A stretch of DNA of 64,000 nucleotides. Source: Paramecium sonneborni. Its lineage: Eukaryota; Ciliophora; Oligohymenophorea; Peniculida; Parameciidae. This document shows, piece after piece, positions 49,836 through 62,102 of this stretch (within the stretch, counting starts at the first letter, position 1; every line of letters begins with the position of its first letter). The stretch spans positions 227,445 to 291,444 of the forward strand of contig CAJJDN010000149.1 of assembly GCA_905182985.1 (NCBI GenBank), read 5' to 3'. The position numbers and the translations under genes were made by a program. The notes below the pieces were generated by a model. That model saw only the letters and a program-made list of their open reading frames with translations. It was not told the origin of the DNA and did not search any database.

Positions 49836-50290
49836 TTTTCGGATTAAATTTTGATTATTTAGAAATAGATTAATTAGAAGTTTAATAATATTTATATTAA
49901 ATTATTAAGAAGTTTAATTTTAAATAATCAGCTTGTAATATTTTTATGTTGCTTGATCATATTTTAAATTTCATCTAGTACTCTAATTTTACTTTACTAA
50001 ACTTATTTCTACTAAATAACGTGATCTTTAGTTTTTAATGCTTCCTTTTCTTCAAAAATTCTTTCACTTTCCATCAATTTAACTTTCTCTTCTAACTAAA
50101 ATATGATAAAAATAAAAATTACATATTTTTATTCTGATTATAATGTTTTTTGGGTTTATTTAACTTTAAAATATTTATTTTTATATGCATTTGCTTATTC
50201 ATCACTTTAGATTACTTGTTTTTTTAATTCTTATATAATTTTTTTCTATTCTTATATTTCTTCTTTTGATTCATTTAATTAATGAATAAA
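49836..50290. repeat. 455-bp duplicated contig end, copy 1 (3' end of coiled-coil gene)
   Basis: Matches 50945-51399 and lies just left of the N gap. It repeats the last part of the coiled-coil gene (stop equivalent at 49928). Confidence 0.9.
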
Positions 50291-50944
50291 NNNNNNNNNN
50301 NNNNNNNNNNNNNNNNNNNNNNNNNNNNNNNNNNNNNNNNNNNNNNNNNNNNNNNNNNNNNNNNNNNNNNNNNNNNNNNNNNNNNNNNNNNNNNNNNNNN
50401 NNNNNNNNNNNNNNNNNNNNNNNNNNNNNNNNNNNNNNNNNNNNNNNNNNNNNNNNNNNNNNNNNNNNNNNNNNNNNNNNNNNNNNNNNNNNNNNNNNNN
50501 NNNNNNNNNNNNNNNNNNNNNNNNNNNNNNNNNNNNNNNNNNNNNNNNNNNNNNNNNNNNNNNNNNNNNNNNNNNNNNNNNNNNNNNNNNNNNNNNNNNN
50601 NNNNNNNNNNNNNNNNNNNNNNNNNNNNNNNNNNNNNNNNNNNNNNNNNNNNNNNNNNNNNNNNNNNNNNNNNNNNNNNNNNNNNNNNNNNNNNNNNNNN
50701 NNNNNNNNNNNNNNNNNNNNNNNNNNNNNNNNNNNNNNNNNNNNNNNNNNNNNNNNNNNNNNNNNNNNNNNNNNNNNNNNNNNNNNNNNNNNNNNNNNNN
50801 NNNNNNNNNNNNNNNNNNNNNNNNNNNNNNNNNNNNNNNNNNNNNNNNNNNNNNNNNNNNNNNNNNNNNNNNNNNNNNNNNNNNNNNNNNNNNNNNNNNN
50901 NNNNNNNNNNNNNNNNNNNNNNNNNNNNNNNNNNNNNNNNNNNN
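50291..50944. other. Assembly gap (654 N)
   Basis: Run of N between two copies of the same 455-bp sequence. Because the flanks repeat, the real gap is probably zero or negative. Confidence 0.95.
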
Positions 50945-51399
50945 TTTTCGGATTAAATTTTGATTATTTAGAAATAGATTAATTAGAAGTTTAATAATAT
51001 TTATATTAAATTATTAAGAAGTTTAATTTTAAATAATCAGCTTGTAATATTTTTATGTTGCTTGATCATATTTTAAATTTCATCTAGTACTCTAATTTTA
51101 CTTTACTAAACTTATTTCTACTAAATAACGTGATCTTTAGTTTTTAATGCTTCCTTTTCTTCAAAAATTCTTTCACTTTCCATCAATTTAACTTTCTCTT
51201 CTAACTAAAATATGATAAAAATAAAAATTACATATTTTTATTCTGATTATAATGTTTTTTGGGTTTATTTAACTTTAAAATATTTATTTTTATATGCATT
51301 TGCTTATTCATCACTTTAGATTACTTGTTTTTTTAATTCTTATATAATTTTTTTCTATTCTTATATTTCTTCTTTTGATTCATTTAATTAATGAATAAA
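50945..51399. repeat. 455-bp duplicated contig end, copy 2
   Basis: Second copy of 49836-50290, continuous with the body of the coiled-coil gene. Confidence 0.9.
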
Positions 51400-52707
51400 A
51401 GATTAAATTTTTTTTTCAATTTAAAGTAAATCCTAAGAGGATAATTGAATTGATTACATCTTCGTGTTATTATTTTAAGTAAGTTATATCTTTATCAGAT
51501 TCATATAATAGATGCTATAATTTTTTATTTTCTGAATGAAATTAATCAATATCAAATAATATGTATTATTTTTCATTTTAATCTCGTTAATATTAAATAT
51601 CATATTAAGCTAATTTATCCTCATAAGTTTAAACTAAAGATTTTTAAGATTCTAATTTTTATTTTAATTCTTTGACTTCTTTCAAAGATTAATCAGTCTT
51701 ATCTTTTTAATCTTCTAGTTGTTACTATAACCTTAAGTAATCTTGCTTTTATTCTTAGATAATTTTATTAAAAGATAATTCTTCTTTTTAAAATTGTGTT
51801 AGTTACTATTCTAATTATTGGATATAAAGTAATGATGATTTACTCTTTTCTTTTTTTATATTAATTTATGAAAGATATTCATTCTATAACTATTATTTTT
51901 CTAACTCAATTTTATTAATTTCTTGTTGATGACGTTAATCATTTAATTTAATAAAATTTTCAGCTTCATCAATTTTAGTAATTTAATTATCGATTCCTAT
52001 TTATAAAATTTTCTTTTCTTCTTATAATTCTTTAATCTTAGATTCCAATAATTGCATATTTTACCTATCATCTTGAGCTGCCATTTCAAAATATTTGCAT
52101 TAATCTTCTTTTTATTGTAATACCTATTTTAAAATTGTATTTTCATCTTTTAATATTATATGTCTTCTTTAATATTCTTTTCTAATTTATGATTAGAATT
52201 GTTACATTTCATTTTGTAAAGAATCATACATTCTTTGGACTCTGTCTACTTCAATTTAAAAAGATGCTTTTTATTCATCTAATCTAGAATCAATTGTTTT
52301 AGAAGAATCTTTGAGTAACCTGATTTTAGTCTTTTTCTTTTACAATTTAATTTTTAATTCATTAATTTATGTTTTAAGTTCTACATTGCCTTTATTTGAA
52401 TAATCCATTCTTTCTTTTTCATTCTTAATTAGTAGTTCTTCTTTCATTTATAATTATCTTTCTTTATCTTTTGTATCTTAAATATACTCTCTTAAAGTAG
52501 CCTATCTTCAATAAAAAACACTACTTTTAATTTAGAATTGAGATCTTTAAGTTTGTTATATTTTTCTCTTGATACATAACCTGTATTATTTTAAACAGTA
52601 AGATCTCTCAATCCATTAGGAGAAGTATTTATTAATTGATCAATATCTCTTCTACCTTGAAAATATCTATTTAGAAGATCATTGCTTGAACCTTGATTTG
52701 TTCTCAT
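51037..52707 (-). CDS. Long coiled-coil protein
   Basis: 531 residues. A short N-terminal head (MRTNQGSSNDLLNRYFQG, INTSPNGLRDLTV) is followed by an uninterrupted predicted coiled coil (YNKLKDLNSKLK, EVDRVQRMYDSLQNEM, KELQEEKKILQIGIDN, EELSFNKIIQEQKQDYLRL). Introns of 23, 25 and 27 nt are needed and give exactly 532 codons including stop. Head plus long rod suggests a centrosome/basal-body or cilium component; not identified. The 3' 363 bases are repeated across the gap at 49928-50290. Confidence 0.65.
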
Positions 52708-52791
52708 TTTTGAATTAATTTAATAACAGCCAAATTATGTCTTAATATTAAAAAATTTAAAAATGTATTGATGATAATTTATAATTCATTT

Positions 52792-53474
52792 TCAAACTAC
52801 TTTTGGTGTGTGTGAACCTTTAGCACATGTTGGTATTTTCATAAATTCATCCCAATCATATTTTTCTACCTTTTTATATAATTAAAACACACTACTTTGC
52901 AACAAGTCCAAAATTTTTTCAAATCATGAAAACAAGGCTCTCCTGGATGATAAAAACATTCACTATTTTCTTTTGGATCATATTCTTTTAGACATCCTTT
53001 ATTTGTACACTTATATTTTCCTGTTGGAGTAACAAATATTTATTTTTCTACTTTAGCTAAAATTCCAAATAATCAGAAAATAAAACCTTATTATTATTCC
53101 TAAAGTTTTTTCTTTTCAGCTTCTTCTTTATTATAATCATCTATTTTTCTTACAGGTTGGGGAGCATTATTGGCAAAGTTATCAATTCCTAATATTCTAG
53201 AAAATAAATAATTACCTTTTTATGCATTTTAAACAGTCTTTGATTAATAAAACTCTCCACCTTCAGTAACTTCAACATTAGTATGTCTACCTAGAGCACA
53301 TGGTTCAATTTTCATAAATTCATCCCAGTCATATACAATTTTATTACAACATGTCCATCCTTTTTTGAGATCAGAAAAGATTGGTTTTCCAGGATGATGT
53401 TTACATGCTTAATCATTATTTTGATTTTCATTATAAGGTTTCTTACAACCATTTCTTTTACATTTAGTTTCCAT
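52792..53474 (-). CDS. Tandem CHORD zinc-binding protein (CHORDC1/RAR1-like)
   Basis: 208 residues with two CHORD modules, each binding two zinc ions. CHORD1 starts CKRNGCKKPYNENQ, continues CKHHPGKPIFSDLKKGWTCC and ends EPCALGRHT. CHORD2 has CTNKGCLKEYDPKE, CFYHPGEPCFHDLKKFWTCC and IPTCAKGSHTPK. CHORD proteins are Hsp90 co-chaperones (CHORDC1/Morgana; plant RAR1). No C-terminal CS domain is present, as in plant RAR1 and unlike animal CHORDC1. Introns of 30 nt (in the linker) and 26 nt (in CHORD2) give exactly 209 codons including stop. Starts 47 bases from the divergent PABP gene. Confidence 0.95.
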
Positions 53475-53521
53475 TAATTAATAATTAAAAAAATAGTTTA
53501 TTATTGATTAAATAATTATTT
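53475..53521. promoter_or_regulatory. 47-bp divergent promoter region
   Basis: Only 47 bases separate the start codons of the CHORD gene (minus) and the PABP gene (plus). All transcription and leader signals of both must lie here or inside the genes. The sequence is almost pure A/T. Confidence 0.5.
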
Positions 53522-55146
53522 ATGATTTAATCTAGTCTTCATGATAGGTGTGTGTATGTAACATAGTATAAGTCTGAGACAACTTTAGAATAATTGAAAT
53601 AAGCATTTTCTGAGTTCGGAAAGATTGAATAATTATAATAAAACGCTAAGTCAAATGGAGTATTCATAGTTTATGATAGTAAAGAAGCAGGTATAAATAA
53701 GATTAATAATAATAGTGAAAAGAGCAACATCAAAGACAGTAACAATAGGAGGTAAGAATTTAGATGTTAATGAATACTTGGATATGGATAAATTGGATGA
53801 AGAAGCAAATATATTTATAGATGGATTAAATCCAACTACAACTTAATTGCAATTGAAAGAGAAATTAAGCAAATATGGAAAAATCTTAAATATAAAAGTT
53901 TAAATGTCTGATAAGGCAGGAGTAGCATATATATAATTTGAATAAAGGAAATCAGCAGAATAATGTTTGGCAGATTAATAAAATATAGGAATGCATATTA
54001 CTAGGTAAATATAATAATTAATTATATTAGAGCAATAAAGAAAGGAAAATAATAATAAATAAAAAGAGATCAATTATTTATTTCAAATATAAAATCTTAA
54101 TCTTCTTTAGATTAACTAAAACCATAATTAGATTAATATTTTACAGAATATGGTAAAATTGAATCAATTTAAGTTAATGTAAATCCTAAGAATTAAACAT
54201 ATTTTGCATTTGTAAGATTTGAAAATTCTGAAGATGCATATAAGGCTGTTAAAGCAACTAAATTATTTTAGAATTAAACTGTAGCAATATAATGGGCTGT
54301 TAATTCAAATGATAATATTGAAGCTAATTTATATACTAAAAATCTTAAACCAACTGTTACTGAATAATAACTTAGAGAAGCATTTGAATCAATTATTGCT
54401 TTAGATGATATATAATTATTACCACCTAATAAATCTTCTAAATTATCAGCATATATTTATTTAAAATCTGCAGAAGATGGAAAAAAAGTTATTGATTTAG
54501 CATTCAAAACTAAAAAAATATTTGATTTATATGATAAATTAACCGTTTAAATTTCACCTATGTTAAGTCCAGCTGAGATTATTTAATTTAAAAAAATTTA
54601 ATCCAAACCATCTTATTAACCTTATTCATAACCAATACCATTTCCATATTAATAATAACCATTCTAAGCATATTAAAACTATTAAAATCCTCCATATGGA
54701 ACTTATCCATAATAACCACCATATTATAATTCAAATTATCCTCCTTAATAACCACCATATTAATAATAAGGTGCATATACTTAATAATAATAAGGTAATT
54801 ATAATCAACATAGACCTAAAAGAAATCCATACCCCAATTAATATCATAATCAACCAAGATAACCTAAAATACCAGATTTATAATATTTATTAAATTTAAA
54901 AGCATAAGGAAATGATAGAAAAGTTACTGATACTATTGGAACTATCTTGTTTCCTTTGGTTAATCAAAGTGTTGAATCTAAATTAGTAATTAAATATTAA
55001 TATTATTTAAGGCACCTCAAGTTACAGGAATCTTATTAGATTTTGAAAATTATGGGTTGGAAGATTAATTAAAAATGCTTTAGGATCCAACTTATTTGAA
55101 CGAGTAAATCAATTAAGCTGTTGATCTAATAAGAAAATCTTATTGA
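53522..55146 (+). CDS. PABP: Cytoplasmic poly(A)-binding protein
   Basis: Binds mRNA poly(A) tails and recruits translation and decay factors. 515 residues. RRM1 starts RCVYVTQYKSETTLEQLKQ; RRM2 has NIFIDGLNPTTT...GVAYIQF; RRM3 has QLFISNIKSQSSLDQL...YFAFVRFE; a divergent RRM4 starts NLYTKNLKPTVTEQQL. A Pro/Gln/Tyr-rich linker follows (PYQQQPFQAYQNYQ), then a C-terminal MLLE/PABC domain (KVTDTIGTILFPLV, GILLDFENYGLEDQLKM). Introns 53691-53715, 54005-54030 and 54986-55011 (the last ends AAG and lies inside the MLLE domain) give exactly 516 codons including stop. Shorter than the usual about 630 residues, mainly because RRM1 and linkers are compact. Confidence 0.96.
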
Positions 55147-55205
55147 GTATATAAAATTAAATAAATACATATTAATATTTATTTTAAACCAATATTATTT
55201 TATTT

Positions 55206-58200
55206 ATGTTTCTTATTTCCATTTTTACATTTATACTTCCTTTAGAAATATCTACAACTACTATTTGTACATCTAATGAAACTATCCTAATCTCTAAATC
55301 TCATATAATGCTTAATAATCAAATCACTATCAACCATGATCATTTTTAATTAACTTAACAATTTCAACCTTTCACAATTATTGGCCCTATTTTATACTAA
55401 TTATAACATTATAATCTTACATTAATCACTAGAGCCAAATATTTAGAAAGATGTATATTTGTTTTCTAAAATACTAGTTTTATACTTATTAGGGTGACTC
55501 TATTCTATTTTACTATTATGTAAGATAAAATTGCTAATTATAATTTCACAACAACATAAGAAATCTCCACCCAATAACTGGGTCTTTTTTTAAATGCTTA
55601 CTATTATGAATTTTATCTTTACTTACTATATGAAGATATAATTGATTCCAAATAATACTTACTTCAAATTATAGATCATAACAATAAAATTGTACTTGAT
55701 ATTCTTAAGATCAAAAAATAATAAAATTGTAGTTTTTATTTTGATGAAACTTACTCTGATTCTTTTTATTTTGCATAATTGAATTGTTCTGATTGGGTAG
55801 TTTAAATATTTACTGTTGGCACTTTATAACTTAAAAAAACATTTAAATTTGAAGATTTTAAACTAGTATTGAGACAAATTTCCTCAATTTAAATGACATA
55901 ATAAATATAATTTACTTTTGATAATTTTGTGTATAATTATTAGCCATATTAAGACTATTTAGAAAAAGCTTTTTCATATTAAAATAGAACCATATTATTT
56001 TATGATATATTTGTTTGCATTTTAAGTGATAAATAAAAAGGTGAGAATGATCCTATAAAATTTAAAGCCATTATTAGATAAGAAATACCTAAAAGCGTAT
56101 TATATTTTAGTAATGGTTTGATTCTCTTATTCGATTCCCATATTGAACTTGTAAAAAATACTGATTTATCATTTAATTTAACTATTTAATTTGATAAAAT
56201 CTTTAGTTTTAATTCAGCCTATCCTTATTTTATTGGAGTAAAAGATAATTAAATTATTTTATTAAGAGTAAATTAAATGAATCCGTTATTTAAATGTATT
56301 GAAAATAAATCTTTCAATGCTACATTTTATAAAGATTAATATTTAAATTATTACAATTCCAAATTTACAATGAGTAAGAAAAAAATTGAAAATTAATTAA
56401 TTTAATTTATTAATATTTCAAAAAGTATTTTTTATTAAGTCACTATTCCAACAATCGTTCAAGAAGTATATTCAAATTAATTAGTATTTGAGATTAATTT
56501 AAATAATTACATACTTGGTGGTCCTTTTGAAATTTTGAACCCAAAAAGTGATTAAAATAGCTTATTAACATATGATGATTTCCCATCCCAAATTTGCTAA
56601 TTTTTGAATTCCACTAAAATATTGTGGTGGGTGATTATTAATTCGGATTATGATCCAAATATTTATATCTTAGCTTAATATCATAATTTATTTTTGTACT
56701 AAATCAATTGTAATTTATTAACTGAAAAAAAACTAATTTAAATCGAGAAGATTGAAAAAAGTTAAATTTTTAAATGTAATAATTTTATACTGATGAGAAT
56801 TGATAAATACAGAATTTATCTCTTTTAGTTTGAGTATAATTTACTATTGAGAAAATAGCAAGTTTAATTCATGAAAGAAATTAAATTTATTTAAACAATG
56901 AATACATACTTTTTTATTTATTTTGAGGATAAATAATGGTGTGAAATAAATTATTCAAACAAAAATTATTAATTTAAAAAATTAGAAATTAATAGTTTAA
57001 TAAATTAAGATATCATTTTATATAAATAAATCGCAAAGGAGTTCAATATAATTGGTACAGAAACATAAATATTATTTAAATATCGTTCATCTTAACATGG
57101 TAAATATTATTATTATAAATTAGTTATTGATATTTTGGATTTTTATAATATTCTAGCAATCAAATAAAGAACAGACGAATTTTTGATAATTCATAAATCT
57201 GGAAAATAAGATTAAATTAAAATATAACTTTGTAAGTATTATTTATAAAATTTTCAATTTGTAAAATTGTATGAACTTCCTAAGCCAACAAAATCATTTG
57301 AATATATATGGCCTATTTATTTACATGAAAATGGTTTTATTATTACAATTTCTGCAATAGATACAATTACGAATCATACATTTGTATTAATATATGAGCT
57401 TTCTTAAACTTTTATTTCTGTTTTAAAAGATATTATATAAGTAGATTGTGGTGAATGTTTCACAATTTTCAAATAAGACACTATTCTGTATTAATTTAAT
57501 AATAAACTATTTTAAAAGAAAATTGAACTAATCAAGCTCACACTACAAATTTAAAATGATAAACCTTAGATAAAATATATTAATATATCCTTTGAATTAA
57601 GATCTAAAATCAAATAATATGTTAAAAATGGATTTTAAATATAATTAATTATAATTCCTTTTATTGAAGGATTAGAACTAAAAAATAATAAAAAATTAAC
57701 GATAAAAAATTCAGATATAATTGTTTTTGATCCAAGAAATCAAATAATTGGTACTCTTAAAAATATTACATCTTCATCAGTTATTATTACTCCAGCTTTA
57801 AAATTAATAAGCTAATCAACCATAATAGGGGAGTTCCCATATTCTTTCACATATGCCTTATATAAGGATAAGATAATGAATGAATAAATGAATATTAAAA
57901 ATCAAAAAGATGATCATTATGTTTTAATTGAAGAGAATGGCGAACATTCTTTTATTTTAAATGTTCAAAAAAATTCAATTATTATATTAGTTTTTGATTC
58001 TAATGATCAATAAAAAAATAAATTTGAAGTTGATACACTCTAATGTATGATTGTAATATCCTTAATTTAAATAGAAGATATTTTATTTATATTTTGCGAA
58101 AATTTAATCTTTTTGTATGATGTGAGTTTTTATCAAACTAGATATATAAATTAAATAAACCATGAATTCATTGAATGCACTATCGAAAAGATTGATAATA

Positions 58201-58973
58201 AGCCTTTGTCTTATATAGCTTATGATAAAAAGTCTACATCACAATAATATATGATAATAGAAATAGTAGAAAATAATCAAATGAACACTATTTATTTTGT
58301 TCTTGAAAATGAAAAACATCTTAACATTTTATCTGAAATATCAAATAGAAAATCATTGAAATATATTCATTTTTATGAAGATAATTACTTGATTATGACT
58401 GAATTTTACTTCAAGTCAATTCTTCATGCATAATTAATTAAATTAGTAGTTGATATATCACTAAATTAAACAGTTAGTATTTTAAATTAGGGAATAATTA
58501 GATATCAAAAAGATACTGAGCTGATCAATTTACTATTCATAAATTAATTTCTTATTATTTTATTAAAATATAAAATCGAAAAAGATGGATCGATACTACA
58601 GTTATATGATCTCCATGAAAATTAAAAATTTGAAATTTTTGATTCTATTTCATATATTGAAGGTAATATTTAAGATATTATGTATCATAATAATTAATCT
58701 TTTAAAATACTTGAAAAGTTCTAACATATGACTGAATCAATTTATTAAATTAGTCAGTACTAATTAGAATTCCCTAATAAAGAAGGAGAAAACTATATAA
58801 TAAATCTTTCTAATTAGTTAAATTAAATTGAAATGATTATAGAAATTTAAAACCATATATATTTTAGCTTGTGTTTTAAATTAGGGTTGATATTTGTTAA
58901 TTTATTATTTATATTGTTAATATCAATTAAAAAGAGGAATAAAATTAAAAAATAACAATTTGATGAGAACTGA
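55206..58973 (+). CDS. Very large single-TM surface protein, intronless
   Basis: One open frame of 1256 codons including stop. Signal peptide at the N-terminus (MFLISIFTFILPLEIS), an about 1190-residue predicted extracellular region with few Cys and many beta-like hydrophobic/aromatic patterns (e.g. SVLYFSNGLILLFDSH), then one C-terminal TM (LGLIFVNLLFILLISI) followed by a basic tail KKRNKIKKQQ. This is a type I membrane protein. I do not recognise a domain; repeated WD- or propeller-like blades are conceivable. The last 52 codons recur at 59975-60130 through the scaffold-join duplication. Confidence 0.65.
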
Positions 58974-59021
58974 TAGAATATTTAAATGTGATTATTATAT
59001 AAAATTAAAATTTGAATTTAT

Positions 59022-59027
59022 AAAAAA
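59022..59027 (-). terminator. Pol III T-run terminator of tRNA-Ile
   Basis: Six T on the tRNA strand directly after the 3' end of the tRNA. Confidence 0.7.
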
Positions 59028-59029
59028 TT

Positions 59030-59103
59030 TATCGAGATGGGATTTGAACCCATGGTCTTTGGTTTATAAGGCCAATGCTTTTTCCAAACTAAGCTACTCG
59101 ATA
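59030..59103 (-). tRNA. tRNA-Ile (anticodon UAU)
   Basis: 74-nt cloverleaf. Acceptor TATCGAG pairs with CTCGATA. D arm GCTT/AAGC with GG in the loop. Anticodon loop CTTATAA (anticodon TAT, reads AUA). T arm ATGGG-TTCAAAT-CCCAT. The pol III box A-like TAGCTTAGTTTGG and box B-like GGTTCAAATCC are present, and a T6 terminator follows. The innermost anticodon-stem pair is a C-A mismatch. No intron. Confidence 0.85.
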
Positions 59104-59754
59104 ATATTGATTAATTTAAGATGAAAAATGTAAATTATAATTTTTATTAATACCAAATAGATAGGTTCAAAACTTTCTAAATGCTTTCTTTTAAATTTTG
59201 GATCAGAGATTCATCACAAAAATATCTTAATTTATATAAAGTATAATTTGTTAATAATGAGATTCTCTTTAGTTGTCTAACTCAATTTATTTATTTGTTA
59301 AATTCTTTGTTTTTATTTCTTAACACCGAAGTAATTTAATTTAGAGAGGATTTATCAATATGCACCAATCTATTTAATGAATAAAGTAGAGAAAAGGGTT
59401 AAAAGAGTATAATTATATTGTTAAAACAGTTAAAACATAAAATAAATTATAAGAATAATAAATATTCTCTAATGTTCATAAGAAATAGATTTCGATGATA
59501 AATAAGATAGATTTTAACTTAAAATTAGTATATGTCTATTTTTTGAGATTTAATTATTTTTTAGATTTTAACAATTGGAATTGTATTTTGTTTGTTAATT
59601 ATAATTGAACTTTAACCATAAAATTCCCTTAGAACTGATTTTTAGGATGATTTCTTAAGAAATACCTTTTGAATATTAGTCAAAAGTATTTATAAAATTA
59701 ATGATATTATTGAATTTTATATATATATTTTTATATTATGTATTTATTTCAATA
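59104..59754. other. AT-rich intergenic region
   Basis: About 650 bases between the tRNA and the SF-assemblin stop (same sequence again at 60263-60913). No gene seen. Confidence 0.4.
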
Positions 59755-59974
59755 TCATAGATTTGCGGCAATACTGAGTTTATTACAAGTATCTTCTAAT
59801 AAACTTAACAAATGCTCTTCAGATTGTTCTCTATTGATAGTTAAATAGAATTTACCTTGTTTTTTTTTCTTAATCCAATTCAACTTTGACTCTATTAACA
59901 ATATCTTTAAGCATTTCAAATATTGATTATTCACTTTCATCTCTATTTCTCTTTTCAACGTTGATAAGATTACN

Positions 59975-61132
59975 AGTTAAATTAAATTGAAATGATTATA
60001 GAAATTTAAAACCATATATATTTTAGCTTGTGTTTTAAATTAGGGTTGATATTTGTTAATTTATTATTTATATTGTTAATATCAATTAAAAAGAGGAATA
60101 AAATTAAAAAATAACAATTTGATGAGAACTGATAGAATATTTAAATGTGATTATTATATAAAATTAAAATTTGAATTTATAAAAAATTTATCGAGATGGG
60201 ATTTGAACCCATGGTCTTTGGTTTATAAGGCCAATGCTTTTTCCAAACTAAGCTACTCGATAATATTGATTAATTTAAGATGAAAAATGTAAATTATAAT
60301 TTTTATTAATACCAAATAGATAGGTTCAAAACTTTCTAAATGCTTTCTTTTAAATTTTGGATCAGAGATTCATCACAAAAATATCTTAATTTATATAAAG
60401 TATAATTTGTTAATAATGAGATTCTCTTTAGTTGTCTAACTCAATTTATTTATTTGTTAAATTCTTTGTTTTTATTTCTTAACACCGAAGTAATTTAATT
60501 TAGAGAGGATTTATCAATATGCACCAATCTATTTAATGAATAAAGTAGAGAAAAGGGTTAAAAGAGTATAATTATATTGTTAAAACAGTTAAAACATAAA
60601 ATAAATTATAAGAATAATAAATATTCTCTAATGTTCATAAGAAATAGATTTCGATGATAAATAAGATAGATTTTAACTTAAAATTAGTATATGTCTATTT
60701 TTTGAGATTTAATTATTTTTTAGATTTTAACAATTGGAATTGTATTTTGTTTGTTAATTATAATTGAACTTTAACCATAAAATTCCCTTAGAACTGATTT
60801 TTAGGATGATTTCTTAAGAAATACCTTTTGAATATTAGTCAAAAGTATTTATAAAATTAATGATATTATTGAATTTTATATATATATTTTTATATTATGT
60901 ATTTATTTCAATATCATAGATTTGCGGCAATACTGAGTTTATTACAAGTATCTTCTAATAAACTTAACAAATGCTCTTCAGATTGTTCTCTATTGATAGT
61001 TAAATAGAATTTACCTTGTTTTTTTTTCTTAATCCAATTCAACTTTGACTCTATTAACAATATCTTTAAGCATTTCAAATATTGATTATTCACTTTCATC
61101 TCTATTTCTCTTTTCAACGTTGATAAGATTAC
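59975..61132. repeat. 1158-bp duplicated contig end, copy 2
   Basis: Second copy of 58816-59973; runs on into the complete SF-assemblin gene. Confidence 0.9.
60189..60262 (-). tRNA. tRNA-Ile (UAU), duplicate copy
   Basis: Identical to 59030-59103, shifted by 1159 bases. Most likely the same gene counted twice by the scaffold join. Confidence 0.8.
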
Positions 61133-61789
61133 TTAACTTTACTAACTCGTCAGTAATAGATTTCATAACCTAAATATTACAATTTATTTTAACATTCTAA
61201 TCAGATTCATCTCTTTCATTAGCCTCATTTCTTATGGCTTCTTATATTTTTGGTAAATCATTTTATAATCCTTAATGAATTCCTTCTATTGCATCTACTC
61301 TTCCTGCTGTTTCCTTTTATACTTCAGTTCTCAATAATGCTGTTTTATCTTCTAACAATCTTAATACTTTAGCTTCTCCTTCTTTTCTTGTTTAGGTTTC
61401 ATTTTGAATGGCATTCTCAAATTTCTTCTCTAATGCTTAAACTTCTCTGTTTTTAGTCTCATTAGCTTATTCCTTTGCTAATTTATCTTCTTCTACTTAT
61501 TTTTATAATTTTCCCAACTACATTACATTACTAATCATATTACCTAATCTCTTAATCCATTCAATTTTGTAAAGATCTATTCTTAAAATTCATTAAAAGC
61601 ATCTTCTGCTTATTGAATTCTCTATTCAGCTTATTCAAGTTTTTAAAATCTCTCATTTTCTACTCCAATTTAAATTGTGGATAATTTCTCTGAGATCTTT
61701 TAAATTCTTCCACTTGATGGTGATGCTTAGGGATCTTAGAATTATCAATTTTATATTATACATGAGACTTAGGATCTTGAATTGTACAT
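60914..61789 (-). CDS. SF-assemblin (striated rootlet/fiber protein)
   Basis: Forms 2-nm filaments of striated fibres attached to basal bodies. 265 residues: a short non-helical head (MYNSRSQVSYPQASPSSGR), then a continuous rod (RIQKISEKLSTIQIGVENER, LGKLQKQVEEDKLAKEQANE) and the family's C-terminal block LLEDTCNKLSIAANL. Family length is usually about 270-280. Introns of 27 nt (AAG end, in the head), 26 nt and 25 nt give exactly 266 codons including stop. Large paralog families are known in Paramecium. The last codons are repeated at 59755-59973. Confidence 0.93.
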
Positions 61790-62102
61790 TATTATTAATA
61801 ATAATAAAATTTATTTATGAATTAATTTCAAAAAATATTTATTTTTGAATTCTTTTTTATAAATAAATATCATTTAATACAATCTGATTTATTTGTAAAA
61901 GATGTAAGCAATTAAGATCTTTTAAAAATAATTGAAGCTTTTGTAGAATCTTTATCTCTTGATCTTGATGAAAACAAAGCATTACAATCTGAGTCTTGTT
62001 TTTCTGTTTTACTTCGGTGTTCGGATTAGGTTATTAAAACTTTTTATTTTATTTTTTTTAAACATAATTACTTCAAATTTGATTTATTCTTTTAATTAAT
62101 AT
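61790..62102. other. Spacer with a possible plus-strand start
   Basis: About 310 bases. A plus-strand ORF from ATG 61817 (MNQFQKIFIFEFFF, then DLLKIIEAFVESLSLDLDEN) looks coding for about 75 codons. It then runs open into the antisense of the next gene. It may be a small gene whose 3' end I cannot define. Confidence 0.3.

Larger units (their letters stand above)
58816..59973. repeat. 1158-bp duplicated contig end, copy 1
   Basis: Matches 59975-61132 (offset 1159) with one N at 59974 between. It carries the end of the large membrane gene, the tRNA and the 3' end of SF-assemblin (59755-59973, minus). Confidence 0.9.

Noticed and set aside
50282..50956. ORF spanning the N run
   Set aside because: Made almost wholly of unknown bases; an artefact of the gap.
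54588..54893. ORFs on either strand in the PABP linker
   Set aside because: The PABP reading frame continues through the region as a Pro/Gln/Tyr linker up to the MLLE domain.
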